DNA of 64,000 nucleotides from Sipunculus nudus (GCA_026874595.1 CM049318.1:53038750-53102749); one strand, 5' to 3'; positions 26,451 through 39,961 are shown, counted from the stretch's first letter. The notes: generated from the sequence alone by a model not told the origin. Numbers and translations are program-made.

Positions 26451-29400
26451 GGGGAACGAGCGCTCGACATTCTGTGCCTCATTATGTGAGACTAGGTTTG
26501 CCAGTAACAAATCATATTTCTCAACGCAAATGAAATAACACCTGCAATAGACAGGTCCTTTTTTTAATCTCTCTAGCTCCACCTATTGACGAGAATTGAT
26601 GATGAATGTTCGGGTCTGGTTCATTGACTAAAAAGAAAGACAATGAGCTTGTTTTTGTCCCCCTGTTTGATCTAGGTAGCACAATTGATGCAAACAGGTA
26701 CCGATATCAAAAAGCATTATTCAGATGTACACCTGCATGTACATGTATCTTACAAATACCAATCAATGGTGTTTATGCTTTCCTTTAATTTATGCTGATA
26801 CCATTTGTGAGATGCAGAACAAACAATGACAAATATAATGCTCTATCGGTCAGGGAAATTAAATTTTACAGTTCAAGTATGGGTAGGCACTTCTTTTCTT
26901 GCCGACATTGTTGTCAGCCATAACCTCGTTCCTGCGCCCCCGGTGGTGAAACCAAATTCAGGGGTTGGTTACGCTTTTCTGAAACAATTCACAGAAACAT
27001 GTTGGTGTGCATGAACTTAAAAGGGCTGGCATGAACAGATAAGGAAAACGTTCATGGAACGAAAACACGCCACATGTTCAGTCATCAAGGAAATCATTGA
27101 AGAATAAAATCGAGGTCATCTATAACGGACATGTTCCTCTCGGCGGCCTATGGCTTGCACCTGATTTCAATTGACAAAAACATCGATTCTGTATCATTTG
27201 ACTTGAACACGGCAGACGATCATACGTTGAGCGCATGCGCGTCGGAAATATTATCTAAGATTGTATCCTGACTCCAGGTCATTTGCGCCGAATTACTCCC
27301 CGGGAACCAGGATAATGAGTTCGGCCACTGCAAACTCGGCCTTACGTATAATCGGCACATATAACCCGTTGTATTGGTGCTGTGAGGCAAGCATTTGTAT
27401 TAAACTTGCAAATGTCAGAGAGTTGTGGTGGATACAGTGAATTGGCCCCCGGCCGAGCGTTATAACCCACCAGGGAAGAGGCGCAATGAGAACCAATTTG
27501 TAGCAACTCTGGCAGCGACTGCCCGTCGAGGACCCAGATTGACGTCCCCGCGAGGTCGAGCAAACATTGTACAATCAGCATTAGAATTCTATATACCATA
27601 GTTCACCGTAGAGTATTTGATTAAATACATGATAATTGTCAATTTCATTCTTAAAGAGCATCTTTTTTTGTATAATATCTAATATTTTACTGGCTATAAT
27701 TTGTTGAGTTCTTGTGACAGCCTTTTGAAATATATTATCAATATAATATTGCCGCAGCTTTCATTGATGGAATGTCTTAATCTCCAAGAAAAATAGGAAA
27801 GCTTGACACGAATGTCAAATCAGATTTAATTAGCTCTCAATACATTTTGTGATGTATGATGAAATACTGATAGCAATCATATGATAATACAATCAATCGA
27901 CAACTAATTGTATTGAGAAAACCTCCGGAAACCTCCAAAACTTAAAAAAAAAAGTGTGAACTTGTAAAAAAGGATAAGCATACCGTGGAGAAAGAAAGAC
28001 CGTTCTCGATGTTACTTGATAAAGAGCAAATTATCATATTTGTTAATGTCTCATTTATTTAATTTTATAATAAAGCGACATATATCAGCAATATGTCTTG
28101 GCCTTCAAACCACCGCGCACATTCTTTTAATTAGACTTTCATGTGTACAGTGTCAAGTTTAATTGCAAGGGTTCACCTTGGGGGAGGAGAACACATTCTG
28201 CCTCTAAAACCAGTGAATTGGCGGCTTCAACAATGGACAAAGAAATCACCCTACATGTGTGACAATGGTATATTAAAATATATTACGCTAATCATGATTT
28301 ACTCTTACCTATAACGGATTTTTTCTTTGGTGTTACACTATAACCCTGCACAAAGTTTCACTTTTTGCGTAAAGTTGGTAACAGACAAACCAAACAACAT
28401 AATACATAATACCTTTACCTCCCTGCCAGAGGTATGTTTATAACATCAAGAGGCTTGGATTTTTTTCAGATTTCAGGACCATTCGCGACCATCGGAACAT
28501 ATCTAGAGTTTAAAACTACGTTTACCTTCCCTGAGTTATATCCGCCATGTCGCAAATTTTATTACACAATTTGTCAGTACATTTGAGCAGTATGGCCGTG
28601 CACCGGACCTATATTGAATTAATTTGACAGACAAACATATAGATAATACTAAAAAGTATAGAATCTGGTATCCGCGCTGCCCAGCCTTGAATCTGGTCGT
28701 CGCACCTGCTTGGCTGCGCTGATTAATATGTTTACATACCCAGGGTCCGGTAAAATAGTACAGACTCGATTCACTGGATAAAATGAACCTAATTTAGTGT
28801 TAATATTAATGTCAACGTCGGCAGTTAGGCGTCACATGTACCTATGTGTGCAATACATTTTGTCAAAACCTCCGTTGAATCAATAACGAGATATATTAAA
28901 AGTAATCAGGAAATCCTGCATTATGCATGGTAAATTGGAATTTAATAAAACATTTATTTAATAGGTAAAATCATGATTGCATAAACTGTCTTTTATCACA
29001 CACACGTATGAAGGGAGCGATAACTTACATATATACTTTGTGAAGTCATACTACAATCACATCATATTTTGTGATTTCCTTCAACGATATATGATCATCT
29101 GTAACATATGAAGCTACTCGTCATTAATTGGAACATAGCTCCGTGACTACGTGATGTTCAACAGGTATATATTTCATATTCCGGAGGGGAAATCACACAT
29201 TACGGAATAGATCGCGGACCGCGGATGGAAAGTTAAGGGCGGGAAAAGGTAACGTTGCGTTCATACAGTTACTGAAGGAAAATAATGAAAATTGCGCATA
29301 GTGATGAAAAAGTTTGACATGTGTCAAACTACTAGATTTATGTTACCGCGAAACGCATAATGACAGCTAAGTGTGCTTGGTTTAATATTCACGAGGTAAA

Positions 29401-31399
29401 ATTTTAGCGATTTTCTCTTCTTCCCTGTTTCGCGAGGGTTTCATTTTCGCGATTAGCCATACAGTAACTTGCTCAATATAAATAAGCATTAAGATATCAA
29501 TTACCTAATATGCAATCAAAATATTAACAATTTAAAGAGGAGCAAAGAGAACATCATGCAGGTGGAAATTCTTCATGCAATAGTGACATAAAAAGAACTG
29601 ATATTATTTGAAATATCAATCTCTGCATAACGGGTAACATAAAATGTATGACAATTCCCCTTACGCGTATATCGCGACTTTGAAATCCTCGCGTACAAAA
29701 AGCCAACTTTAGTATGTTGTTATATTCATTCACTGACAGTACAACATTACCTTTGGATGTGCCGCCCTACAACCTTGTGTTTTCTACCATATGTCGACAT
29801 GTTCTTTTGCTGATCTTAATATGGCCTCCTGTAAGCTTGTACAGCTTGTTGCATATGAAATAAGTATGTTCCATGCCACAGACAGACGTAGTCTAAAAGG
29901 TATGTCTAAAAGGTTGCATAAGAACACAGTATTCTAGGAAAATACCTTTTTTTCTGTGTGCACTCCTAAAGAGTTTATTCAGTGGGTTAAGAAAAAGTCA
30001 TACAAAAGCGCACAAGCATGTCATTTATTGTCGTTTTATCTTTCTTTGAGTACACTTAGTATATAAATTGAAATCAAGAGTACAAAGTTTGTCGCAAAGT
30101 GATTTTATTCTCCGTAAGCAAACTAATGGCTTTATTGATGACTGCAGGTGATGCATGGCGTGTTCCTGTCTGAAATTATTCCTGGAGGACCATTTTTTCA
30201 GAGACTTAAATTTTACCTAACCAGATTTCTAGAATGTCTGATGTACGAAACTTAATTGATGAAAGACTCACACACCCAGCTGAAAGAAACGAACATGAGC
30301 GGCATGCAGGACCAGTTTTTTTTTTTTTTTTTTTTTTTTATTTTTCCCCCTTAAAAAGTTGGCAACATGTTTCTTTATTTTCATTTTTTTTTAATATTGT
30401 TTCACCCCGTCCTGTCAAATTAGTTTGATATTTGCCTGCCCTTCTAAATATACTGGGCTCATTGTGTCCAACGTTGTTCTAGGAGTTTGTTTTTTACGAA
30501 AGCTGTAGAAAACGGAGAGAAAGAAAAGGAACAGACCGATGACTGTGCTGAATTCCAAGGACGACCGTCTTCAGTTGCGGATTCAGAGGGGACGCAGGCG
30601 GATAAAAGTTTCATATATTGCATCACTTTAGTAAAATTCAGTGAAAGCCTATCTTTTTCTTATCATTTCCAATGTAATATGACTATTAGGGTCACCACAT
30701 TCCGTAAATTAAGTATAAGAAATTTAAAACTCGACCTCTATGCTATGAATTACCTCATGTGCTCTGTGTAATGGTTAAGCTATAAAAAAGACCGACTTAT
30801 CTTTTAACACTAAACAATCCGCGTGAAACATTGCGGCGGTTATCTATATATGCATATATGCTTTTCACGTACAGTGTAATTATATACTGGATAAAATAAA
30901 TTGATAGCAATATCAGTAGCGTTTTGCCAATTATACTCTAAGGCAAATTCACCTAATTAATCCGGGTTTTTTGCAGAAGTCAACAATAACCTGGTAGACT
31001 TCACGTCCGCCCACAGTGATAGTGAAAACAATACGTTCATTTCCTTTCTAAGACCAGCATATCATAATGTAAGGTCATATTTACTTTTCTTTTTAGACAA
31101 CATTTTCTAGTTTGCGGTTTATGCTGGACCGATAAATTTTATTTATATTTTAAATTTAAGCATATGAGTTGCTTACAATATGAATTTCACGACTGTCCTT
31201 CAAATGAGTTTAACAAACTATAATATTATATCATTTGATTTTTTTAATTCATTTAAGTTTTAGTTTAGGTATCGAATATCAGTTAAGTTATATGTCAGAC
31301 GTCTTTATTTCTGCGATTATTTCACTTTTACGAATGTCACGAATTTGAAACCCTCGCGAACGTAAAGCCAAAGACACAGCATTTGGCGTAAACTGAGCA
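26451..31399. other. Long unannotated stretch
   Basis: No gene recognised. A GC-richer segment at 27120-27590 has overlapping minus-strand open stretches of 85-93 codons without known motifs. A run of about 24 T occurs at 30316-30339. Degenerate CGCGAA/TTCGCG-bearing stretches at 29340-29460, 29665-29700 and 31310-31370 look like decayed copies of a dispersed element, without definable ends. An open stretch at 30487-30771 has a charged N-terminal half and no splice donor at its end, so it is not called. Confidence 0.35.
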
Positions 31400-31616
31400 C
31401 GAGGGTCTTAATCACGCGACCGCTGCCGTCGTATATCAGGTTTCAAAAGTCAAATTACCGGCCGTGGCCAAGACCAGGACGATTGATGATTCCGCTATTA
31501 ACTACGCTTAATGGCCTCGGCCATTCTGTTAATGTTGATCGGTCAAGGCCATGACATTTCTGTTAATGATATCAATCACCATAAACCTGCTTTGGTTCTC
31601 TCATAGCAGGAGCAAT

Positions 31617-31798
31617 AATGCCTCCGCCAGGAGGCGTTCGTGTGTCTTTAAACACGCAACCATGGACGGGGTTCATGAAAATTTCAGGGCAAATCGGGAA
31701 ATGGTCCAATGAAGAATCGAAAAGTATTTTTAGTGGATGCAGCACATGATCCGGATTCAGTAACGTAATCAAGGAATATTCACAAATGTAAAGTCACT
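31617..31798 (-). repeat. Dispersed repeat family D, copy 2 (left duplicate only)
   Basis: Reverse-complemented it gives GTGACTTTACATTTGTGAATATTCC, AATCCGGATCATGTG, CATTTCCCGATTTGCCCTGAAATTTTCATG and CACACGAACGCCTCCTGGCGGAGG. These correspond to the 3' half of the family. The right duplicate runs through this point without it (44155-44260), so it looks left-specific. Confidence 0.75.
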
Positions 31799-31980
31799 AA
31801 TGCATTTAGATCCTTGGAATATTAGCCGTGAAAGTGAATGCAAACACGTTTTTGGTACCATCCAACAATAGGAATCACCTGCATGGCGGAGGCTGTGTAA
31901 AGACAGGTATAGGCAGAGATTGCGAAATCAGAGCGCATCTCTCAAGCCGTGATTCAGTATTGGTAGTAACAATGTGTATG

Positions 31981-31982
<2 letters not shown>

Positions 31983-32039
<57 letters not shown>
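31983..32039. repeat. (AT)n microsatellite
   Basis: A pure AT tract; a second, shorter one lies at 32200-32227. Confidence 0.95.
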
Positions 32040-32040
<1 letters not shown>

Positions 32041-32195
32041 GGTCAGGTCATGGCCTGCGTCCCAGAGCCGCACGGATCTTCAAAAGTTAGCAGAGGGAAT
32101 AAATCACGCATTCCCTTGCATTAACCTACCTTTTTCTACGCAGTTGGACTTTAAGGAGATTATAAATACGTAACTTTTCATGACCTAAATTATAT

Positions 32196-32232
<37 letters not shown>

Positions 32233-33189
32233 TGTATAATATATATATACTTTGTATAATATATATAGTGAGAGAGGGACAGACAGACAGAGAGACAGAC
32301 AGACAGAGGTTTCGACACTAATTTTTACAAGACTTGGTTTCGGCCTAGGTGTTTGGCAGTTTGGCTTGTGCTTTATTCTGTTCTCTGAATCAGGTTGTCT
32401 CGAAGATTCTAAGATTGCTGGCCGCGGGAGAGGAGACATGTTTTTTGTTTGTTTGTTTAATATATGTAAACGACCATATGTCTTTCGGGATGGACGGTTA
32501 CATAAGTTGAGTTCACGTATACCAAGCAATCCGTTCTCTCAAATCGCCCTCAAGGATATAGCAACTGCATGTGTGCAAAATATGGCCGTACCTCGGTCCC
32601 GATCACTGTTTTCGTTATAACGCAACAAATTTATCCGAGTACATTTGGCATATGTTTTAAAACCGTGGACAGAGCGAAGGTCAAGCATCAAGTCCCGGCC
32701 TCAACAGTGATGCCGTCTGTGTGGCAGTTATTTTTCAACGTTTGTCAACTGCTCTATATGATGGCATAAAAGCACTGAGTGCCTTACAGTAAAATTAGTT
32801 TATACTGCCATCAAATGATGGATGCCTCAGCCAAAAGCTTACAATTATGACTTAACAGTTCTATTTGCCTCTGTCGCGTCATTTGGTTCATTGCTATGGT
32901 TCACTTACGACTTTCCCTGGGCTGACTAAATCTTGTTGTGGCGTTGTTCAATGCTGTGTTATATTCCTTATTATTAAACATTCGAAATACAGCATACAAA
33001 TCAACATGGCGAAACATTTGTCTTGTTAAAGAAGGTCTACATAGGTTTCAATTGTCCGAGGCAAAAGTCTTGACCCACGGCAGTCTACATGGCAATCCGT
33101 CAAATTAATATATGTCTGTCTCACATTTGTTTCATATATTTTTTGCTACTTGTCTTATTCTTAATGAAAGTATGTACATCAGCAGAGTT
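32040..33189. other. Left duplicate, no gene recognised
   Basis: Contains (AT)n at 32200-32227 and a GACA/GAGA simple-repeat patch at 32268-32310. The 32485-33110 part aligns with 45140-45770 of the right duplicate. The 122-codon open stretch at 32252-32620 starts inside the simple repeats and is not open in the paired copy, which argues against coding. Confidence 0.5.
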
Positions 33190-33495
33190 CTTTTTTTTTT
33201 TTTTTTTGGTTCCGCACTACATGATAGGGCGGTAGCACTTGTTTCCTGTCATTTATTTATATCCTGGTGTCTACCGCACCTGCAGGTCCATGGTGTGTAA
33301 TTTCCCCCATTGCTAGGTCTTAACACCGAGGAACATTCCAAAGACGCACTTTCAGTGATTCACTGCTGTGGGGTACAGCCTTCCCATTAAGCCTGCAGCA
33401 CGCTCCATTTTGGTTTTGCTGACCATGAAAATCTCACCGTGCCTGAGATTCGAACTCACGACTTCCCGTCTTTAAGTCATAAGCCGTTGGTATGT
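33190..33495 (-). mobile_element. tRNA-derived SINE, family 2 (left duplicate)
   Basis: On the minus strand: GTCGTGAGTTCGAATCTC (B box), GTGCTGCAGGCTTAATGGGAAGGCTG, GTGCGTCTTTGGAATG-TTCCTCGGTGTTA and GTGCTACCGCCCTATCATGTAG. The A-box portion is partly deleted compared with the paired copy. The flanking GTATGTCTCACATTTATGCAT is shared with the right duplicate at 46192, so this insertion predates the duplication. Confidence 0.85.
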
Positions 33496-36204
33496 CTCAC
33501 ATTTATGCATTATATACCTTTCTAGATTATTCTTGATTCGTGGATAAACCGAGTTTCTATCGTGTTGAGGTTTTGAAATCTGTCCCCTAAAGAACCGGCC
33601 TACAAAAATCATACACGCAATGCGTATATTTTGATGTCTTGAAGTCATCAAATTGAACTTAAATTATATTTTAGAATCTTTCGACTACCAAAATGTTTAA
33701 AACTAAAAACATTCAAAGAAAACCCTGATAACAGAGATCCGGGTGATAGGCCCGTCTTTCAAGACAATGTAGATATATATTAGCATATATATAATTTTGT
33801 CGGAAATATGTTACGAGACAAACATATTAAACATATATCTTGGATTTTATATTTTAGCATGCCATGTCAAATAACGTAAACTATTTATTTCACGTTTTAA
33901 GACATGTAACAGTGTTTAAGAGAAAGAGAAAATAATTTAAGCAGAGACTCGGGGAAAAGTGAAATATTTTGTCACGAAACAAGAATAAATAGTATATTTT
34001 GTCTTCTTCGTTTGAAACGGTAAATTTGATATATCGGTACTAGAAAATGACAACTGAAGATACTAAATCATCACCTGTTACTCACCAATCAGCGATTTTA
34101 TCATCAGCAAAAATTAGTGCAGGCTTTTCATCTCTTTTTATTGAGGAAAGTAATACGTGTTTTGCCATTTCTTGAAGACGATGGGCAATTTTTTTTATTA
34201 TATTAAAGTTCATATTCTCGGACATTTGTCACACTGCTCAAGATTATTTTTTATGATTACTAAAGCACAGTGATAAACAGTTCAAAGTGAGTGAATAGGG
34301 GACAAAACCAGATAGTCCTATAACTGAAAGGCCGCAAGAACGCAATTTTACGATTGTTTTTTTTTCGATCTGGATTGTCAGCATTCTCTTAGTGGTCATC
34401 TATCATACTCGGTCGCCCTCTCCGTCATAAAATTCAACTTGAAAACGTTATATTTTCCCTGATTTCTTGTAAACTTTAGGTTATTTTACTGGCTAAAGAA
34501 AAGAGCATAAACTTTGGAACAAAATGACATTGACCTTTATTCCATCAGACCGAGATTTTCAATGATCTTTACCCGACCTTCTCTTCGTCGTCCTCTTACA
34601 TTATCATGCACTCTTTAGATATGATTTTTCTTCCATATTTGGATGGATTTTTTTCACATTATAATTTTTTTGCAATATATTCTTAAAAATAAGAAATCTT
34701 ACCACGGCAAAGGGGGATTTAATATTTAGACTTATACAAAATTAGGGCTCACAATCGGATCGGGACACATTGATTTTTTAAGGTCATTTTAAAAACCCGA
34801 CATTAATCTCCCTTCCTAAACCAGACGCCATTAAAGAGTTATAGACGACGGCTGGTGAACTCAGTGTGACAGATGACATTAGCTATGACATTTCATAATA
34901 AATTGCGTGACCCATAACAGCTACGTGACATATAACAGTTGGTCAACTTTCTGTGACCTATAACTGTTGGCGTGACTAATGAGAGTTGGTTCTGCCCTAG
35001 AGGACTGCATGGTCTTTGAATATATAGCAAATCCACTGGCACTGTTTAGGACATACTTATACATTTAAACAGGCATTTTTGGTAAAAACTCAAACAGAAA
35101 GATTAATTTTGTTTTCATTTAAATCCATTTATGGTTATGGGAGTTTATTGGAAAGGCCACTGACCGAAATCTGTCCATTGACCCGTTCAATCGGTCCAAG
35201 TGCTAAGACCCCTGGCCAAGCTCTGTACCGCAAGATCGTGCCCCGGAGCGCTTGGTCGCTATTTTATGGCAGTAGACCATTAAGGATGCTTAATAGCGAT
35301 TAGATTTATTATCACAGGAGATACGGGGATACCATAAGGTAAATTGATATTGGACATCCGAACATACTGAAAGGACCATTGTATGGGATTAGAGACTTGA
35401 TAAATGTCAAGGATACCACCCTCTTGACCTGATGTGGTTCATCAACATATCAACATTTCGTTTCATGACTTCACAAAATTCCTGCTTTCCACTTTAAAAA
35501 ATTGCTTATATCGTATTTGGTCCTTCAGATAAGATATATTTTTATTTGAAACGTATCTAATTCTTCGCATTTGATGTGTAGTTTCAGCTATCTTTTAAAC
35601 AAGATATATATTTCTTCAAGTGTTCTGAAAGAGGGAACATTATTGATTAGTTAGAATATTTTCATCATTATACTCTGTGTTTAACACAAATATCCATTGA
35701 AATTTTCTAAACTCTGTCTTCGGTCCATCTGGTAAAATGTTTGTTTGAAACTGAGAAATGTCTTTCCCGCTTAATAGTGCTTGTATCAAAACGTTTCTTT
35801 TTGCATTCTATGTATAGTTTAAGTCATCTTTTATACAAAGATTTATTCATTTAAATCTTATGAAACAAGGAACATTATTGATTTGTTTTAAAACGGTTAA
35901 AGTTAAAAATGCCAAGGGATATTAATGAAGGATACATAAATGTACAAAATTCTATTAAGGTGTCTAATTGTATTTGAATGCTTGATTACTGTTGATAAAT
36001 AGAAAGACGTCAGACAAGTGATTGGAGGTCCATAACTAATTAACAGAAAATGTTTCTATAAGCCCGGAGGCGACAGAATGCAAAGTTACGATAAATTAGC
36101 TGTTGAATAACTTTCACTTACAAGATGCGAAGCATTGATACTGAGGTTGTTCAAATGATCTATGGTTAAGGGGATTATAAGTTTGTAAGGGATCTGTTAT
36201 TTTT
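33496..36204. other. Left duplicate, no gene recognised
   Basis: AT-rich sequence that aligns in blocks with 46190-46990 and 49190-51420. A cluster of GTGAC/TATAACAG words at 34860-34990 (GACATATAACAGTTGGT and similar) is preserved in both copies. No coding signature. Confidence 0.5.
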
Positions 36205-37250
36205 ATCCCCTCGCAACGAAGTTGCGAAGGGGATATAGTAACGCCTCCGTTCATGCGTCCGTCCGTCCGTCTGCCCGTCTGTCTTTCTGTCCGTCTTTCC
36301 GTCCTAAATTGGCTTGTAGATCGATTTACAGCCAAACCGTTTGACCAAAACCTTTCATCTTGCACATATGGCTCACTAACCTTCACATAGATGAAGAACT
36401 CTATCAATTTTAAGGTCATAAGGTCAAAGTTCACGGCCACAGGGCCCACTTCTTGAAAAAGCTTGTGGACCCATTTAAAGCCAAACCGTTTGACCAAAAC
36501 CTTTTATCTTGCACATATGGCTCACTGACCCATGGATGAAGAACACTATCGATTTTATGGTAACAAGGTCAAAGTTCACGACCACAGGGCCCACTTCTTG
36601 AACAAGCTTGTGGACCCATTTAAAGCCAAACCGTTTGACCAAAACCTTTCATCTTGCACATATGGCTCACCTACCTATAAATAAAGACACCTATTGATTT
36701 TGAGGTCACAGGGTCAAAGGTCTCGGCCACAGGGCCCACTTCTTGAAAAAGCTTGTGGACCCATTTAAAGCCAAACTGTTTGACCAAAACCTTTCATCTT
36801 GCACATATGGCTCACCTCCCTATAAATAAAGACACCTATTGATTTTGAGGTCACAGGGTCAAAGGTCTCGGCCACAGGGCCCACTTCTTGAAAAAGCTTG
36901 TGGACCCATTTAAAGCCAAACTGTTTGACCAAAACCTTTCATCTTGCACATATGGCTCACCTCCCTATAAATACAGAAACCTTTTGATTTTGAGGTCACA
37001 GGGTCAAAGGTCTCGGCCACAGGGCCCACTTCTTGAAAAAGCTTGTGGACCCGTTTAAAGCCAAACTGTTTGAATAAAACCTTTCAACTTGCACATATGA
37101 CTTATCAACCCATAGATGAAGAATCCTATTTAGTTTGAGGTTACAGGAGCAAAGGTCAAGGCCAGAGAGCTGCCCTCCTTATTTTTACATTGTGCAATAC
37201 ACCTATTCTAATGATGCCCCGTGCAAGGGGATACTTTGCAGTGCCCCTGT
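36205..37250. mobile_element. Array element with ~145-bp units, left duplicate only
   Basis: Starts near the hairpin CCCCTCGCAAC-GAA-GTTGCGAAGGGG (36208-36233), followed by a CCGTCCGTCCGTCTG-type simple patch, then six units. GCCAAAC(C/T)GTTTGA begins units at 36331, 36480, 36625, 36770, 36915 and 37060 (spacings 149, 145, 145, 145, 145). Each has TTTCATCTTGCACATATGGCTCAC and GGCCACAGGGCCCACTTCTTG. The last unit is diverged and is followed by CCCCGTGCAAGGGGATACTTTGC (37196-37220). The right duplicate (near 51390) lacks the whole block. The 127-codon minus-strand open stretch at 36114-36497 is an artefact of it. Confidence 0.85.
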
Positions 37251-38119
37251 TTATCTGAATGGTGAATATCATCCAAAACAAAGCGTGTTAATGTCTGTAT
37301 TCTACAAATAAGCGGATTGGGAATGAATCGTAACAGCAGGTAAAGTAGGGTGTTAAAGTAATATATCCAAGATTAGATGAAAGCAAAAGCGTCAATACAG
37401 AGGGAATGGGGGAATGGGGAGGGGTTTATATCCCCCACGTTTCAGCAAAGGGGGGGGGGGGGGGTGGTGATGACCAATATAATAACACCCCCCTCCCTCC
37501 GATATTCAGAACATAAAAATTATATATAGAAAATGAAATTGCATTTATAATCATAATTTTAGACTTGAATATCTTTTCTAAGTTTACTATGACATATAAT
37601 ATATCTGTTACGTGGTTTAGACTTACTGGAAATATAAAACCTTATTTTTATAACTTAATATTTAATTGAATATATTTGAAAAGTATCAAAAAGACAATAA
37701 TATATATATATATGTGTGTGTGTGTGTGCGTGTGTTTATAAAAACATTATAATACACCCTTGAAGATAAACTGAGGCCACTGAATGAAAGCGGGAACTAT
37801 GACCTCCGAGGCGGGTTTAGTAAGATATCTTCCGAAATCAAAGATAATCTTTAGTTTAAAAGGCTGATCAACTGATTGTTGATGTGAGATGTCTCGTTGT
37901 TATCACATTATAAAACACCTTAGTTCTTTGTAATATTCGTATGATTAATTAGAAATTCCCCAATCATAATGCGGCTAGGTTTGTAATTAAGTTCCAATGA
38001 ACAATAATTCATTTTTTTTTGGTGAAGGAGTTCAAGTTTCTTTTTTTGTAGTTTGGCAAAGCTTATTCTTTCGAAATACTGGAATATATTTCGAACTTAA
38101 GATATAGCTAGGTATCATC
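37251..38119. other. Left duplicate, no gene recognised
   Basis: AT-rich sequence with the G15 run at 37450-37464 and a mixed (AT)n(GT)n tract at 37701-37735. From about 37740 it aligns with 52370-52690 of the right duplicate (for example CCCCAATCATAATGCGGCTA with CTCCAATCATAATATGACCG). No coding signature. Confidence 0.5.
37450..37464. repeat. G15 homopolymer
   Basis: Fifteen G residues. The right duplicate has a C24 run at 51544-51567 in roughly the comparable interval, but on the opposite strand, so common descent is doubtful. Confidence 0.9.
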
Positions 38120-38238
38120 AGCATATGAGTGAAATCTGATACCATGTTTCCGAATGAACTCCCTGATGGGGATATAAAATGGGGCCGAATACACTGCTCT
38201 GTGGCACCCCATAAACCAAAGCTGAGAGCTTATACATA
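38120..38238 (-). pseudogene. Older CR1/L2-like LINE fragment, 3' RT piece (left copy)
   Basis: On the minus strand, degenerate remnants of the GVPQGSVLGPI-type RT motif can be read (GVPQSSVFGPI...), with a collapsed downstream region. The intact counterpart is at 52705-52902 in the right duplicate. The fragment is interrupted at 38238 by the younger LINE and resumes at 40724. Confidence 0.7.
38225..38238. repeat. Target-site duplication, left arm
   Basis: AGAGCTTATACATA, identical to 40724-40737. The right duplicate holds a single related copy (AGAGTTTGCACATA, 52890-52903), so this is the pre-insertion sequence. Confidence 0.85.
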
Positions 38239-38461
38239 TAGTTTAGTTTACACAGATTTCATTCAACAAAGTGAATACAATTGGGCAACAGACAATGTCC
38301 ATTCGAAATGCCCTTTTGTTGTATAAACAAATAATATAAATTGAAGCAATAAATAATCGTTTGAATGATACATGTACTACTGTTAAAAGAGTGAACAAAT
38401 ATAAAACAAAATTCTTAACAGTGCTAAGGTTATACAAAACTCTGATCCTTAGGAATTAGGA

Positions 38462-39157
38462 TTAAGTAAATCGGTTTGTCACAGAAATATAGAGCTGGAC
38501 CTTCTCGAATATGAAACAGTTTTCTTTAAATGAGAGGTCATTATCGCCATGTAACATTAGATCTATTCCTAGAGGACGAAGGTTTTTCAAGTTGACTTCA
38601 AGGTGCCTTCTGGGTTCACAGTATAATGGACATTTTAAGAGGTAATGATCGATTGTTTCATTAGCTATACCACATGCACACAGTGGATTATCTATGATCT
38701 TCATATGAAATAAATGAAAGTTTAGAGCACAGCATTTCATTCTAAATCTTGCATGTAATATTCCTAATTTTCTTTTCCCTATTAAATAATGTTGATTCGA
38801 TTTCCGTTTCTTCCTATTTAGTTTCTTTTTTAATTCTGCGACCGTTGTGCAGTTTTTCAATGTACTATCCAGACTATTCAAGACACGACATGTATGTGGA
38901 ATAAACGATTCCGAGAAAAGAGATGTTCTACATCTGAAATTGTCCAAATCGTGATTGTTTCGTAGGGGATACTGCACACGTTCGTGAATACGTCTAGGAA
39001 CGTACTGTGACAAATAGTTTGTCGTAAACCCATTGATCATTTTATATAGCATTGTTAATTGAGATTTGTCTCTACGATCCTGCAAGGTCTCCCAGCCAAG
39101 TACATTATAAATTTCCTGATTACTAGTTCCTTTAACCAGTGGCAACTCTGGTTGCAT
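38462..39157 (-). pseudogene. LINE ORF2 C-terminal region
   Basis: A 231-codon open stretch, in the same phase as the RT core but separated from it by stops. The intervening 39128-39237 reads correctly only in another frame (PILEYGSIIWTCIT...LEKIQLYA), so two compensating frameshifts occurred. Residues 20-110 look like the thumb and connection region that follows RT in Jockey/CR1-like LINEs (RRDKSQLTMLYKMINGF). A C-terminal zinc-knuckle-like motif C160-x-C162-x8-H171-x4-C176 is present (PLCACGIANETIDHYLLKCP). The initial Met is only the first ATG after the frame break. Confidence 0.85.
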
Positions 39158-39226
39158 ATAACTGGATCTTTTCTAGTTTATTTGCGTCTGCATGTGTTAT
39201 ACAAGTCCATATGATACTCCCATATT

Positions 39227-39961
39227 CTAATATAGGCAATACAAAGATTTATATATTATTTCTAATGTTTGCCTATCAAGTATGTACTTAAATTTGTTCA
39301 ATACGTCAATTCTCTTCTGTGCTTTCTTACATACTTCTGAAATGTGATCAGCCCATGATAAATCGTCCCGAAAGTTTATACCCAAGTGTTTGTGTTTATT
39401 TGTATAAGTCAGATTAAAACCAGCGAAGGACAAAACTGGATTTAAATGGTCACGTTTATGCGAAATATACATTGCTTTAGTTTTTGCTGGATTAAACGTC
39501 ACCAGCCACTGATCTGCCCACGCTTTTATCGAAGATAAATCATTATTCAAACTAGAATTAGAATTACACAAGTTGACAAACAGTGTTGTATCGTCTGCGA
39601 AAAGTCTTATATTAAAAGACACCATATCAGCTATGTCGTTAATGTATATCAAAAATAGTAAAGGTCCCAAGACTGATCCCTGAGGTACTCCAGCTTTCAT
39701 ATTACCCCAGTCAGAACAACCGCCCCGAATGACGACTCTTTGTTGCCTATTATGTAGGTAATTTTTAAACCATAAAAGAAATGTGCCATCTATACCAATC
39801 CGCTTTAACTTGTACAATAGTCCTTTATGCCATACTCTTTCAAAAGCTTTGGATATGTCACAAAACACAACATTGACGTCCATCCTTTTGTCTAAGGCCT
39901 CACAGAACAGGTGATAAATTTCTACTGATTCACTGTGGAATCTCCTGGTATAAATCCGCAT
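39227..39961 (-). pseudogene. LINE reverse transcriptase core
   Basis: 244 codons with diagnostic RT motifs. Block A is VVFCDISKAFERVW with the catalytic Asp at residue 35; block B is GVPQGSVLGPLLFLIYINDI at 91-110; the catalytic FADD box is at 121-124 (RLFADDTTLFVN); and the HLGINF motif is near 192. Function would be target-primed reverse transcription. Upstream sequence FQCGFIPGDSTVNQ is in a different frame, showing a frameshift near 39920, so the ATG here is not a true start. The C-terminal end is a stop after KSLYCLY, caused by the next frame break. Confidence 0.9.

Noticed and set aside
32252-32620. 122-codon plus-strand ORF
   Set aside because: Starts in AT and GACA simple repeats; the paired right duplicate does not keep the frame.
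36114-36497. 127-codon minus-strand ORF
   Set aside because: Lies over the CCGT patch and the first units of the 145-bp array; a repeat artefact.
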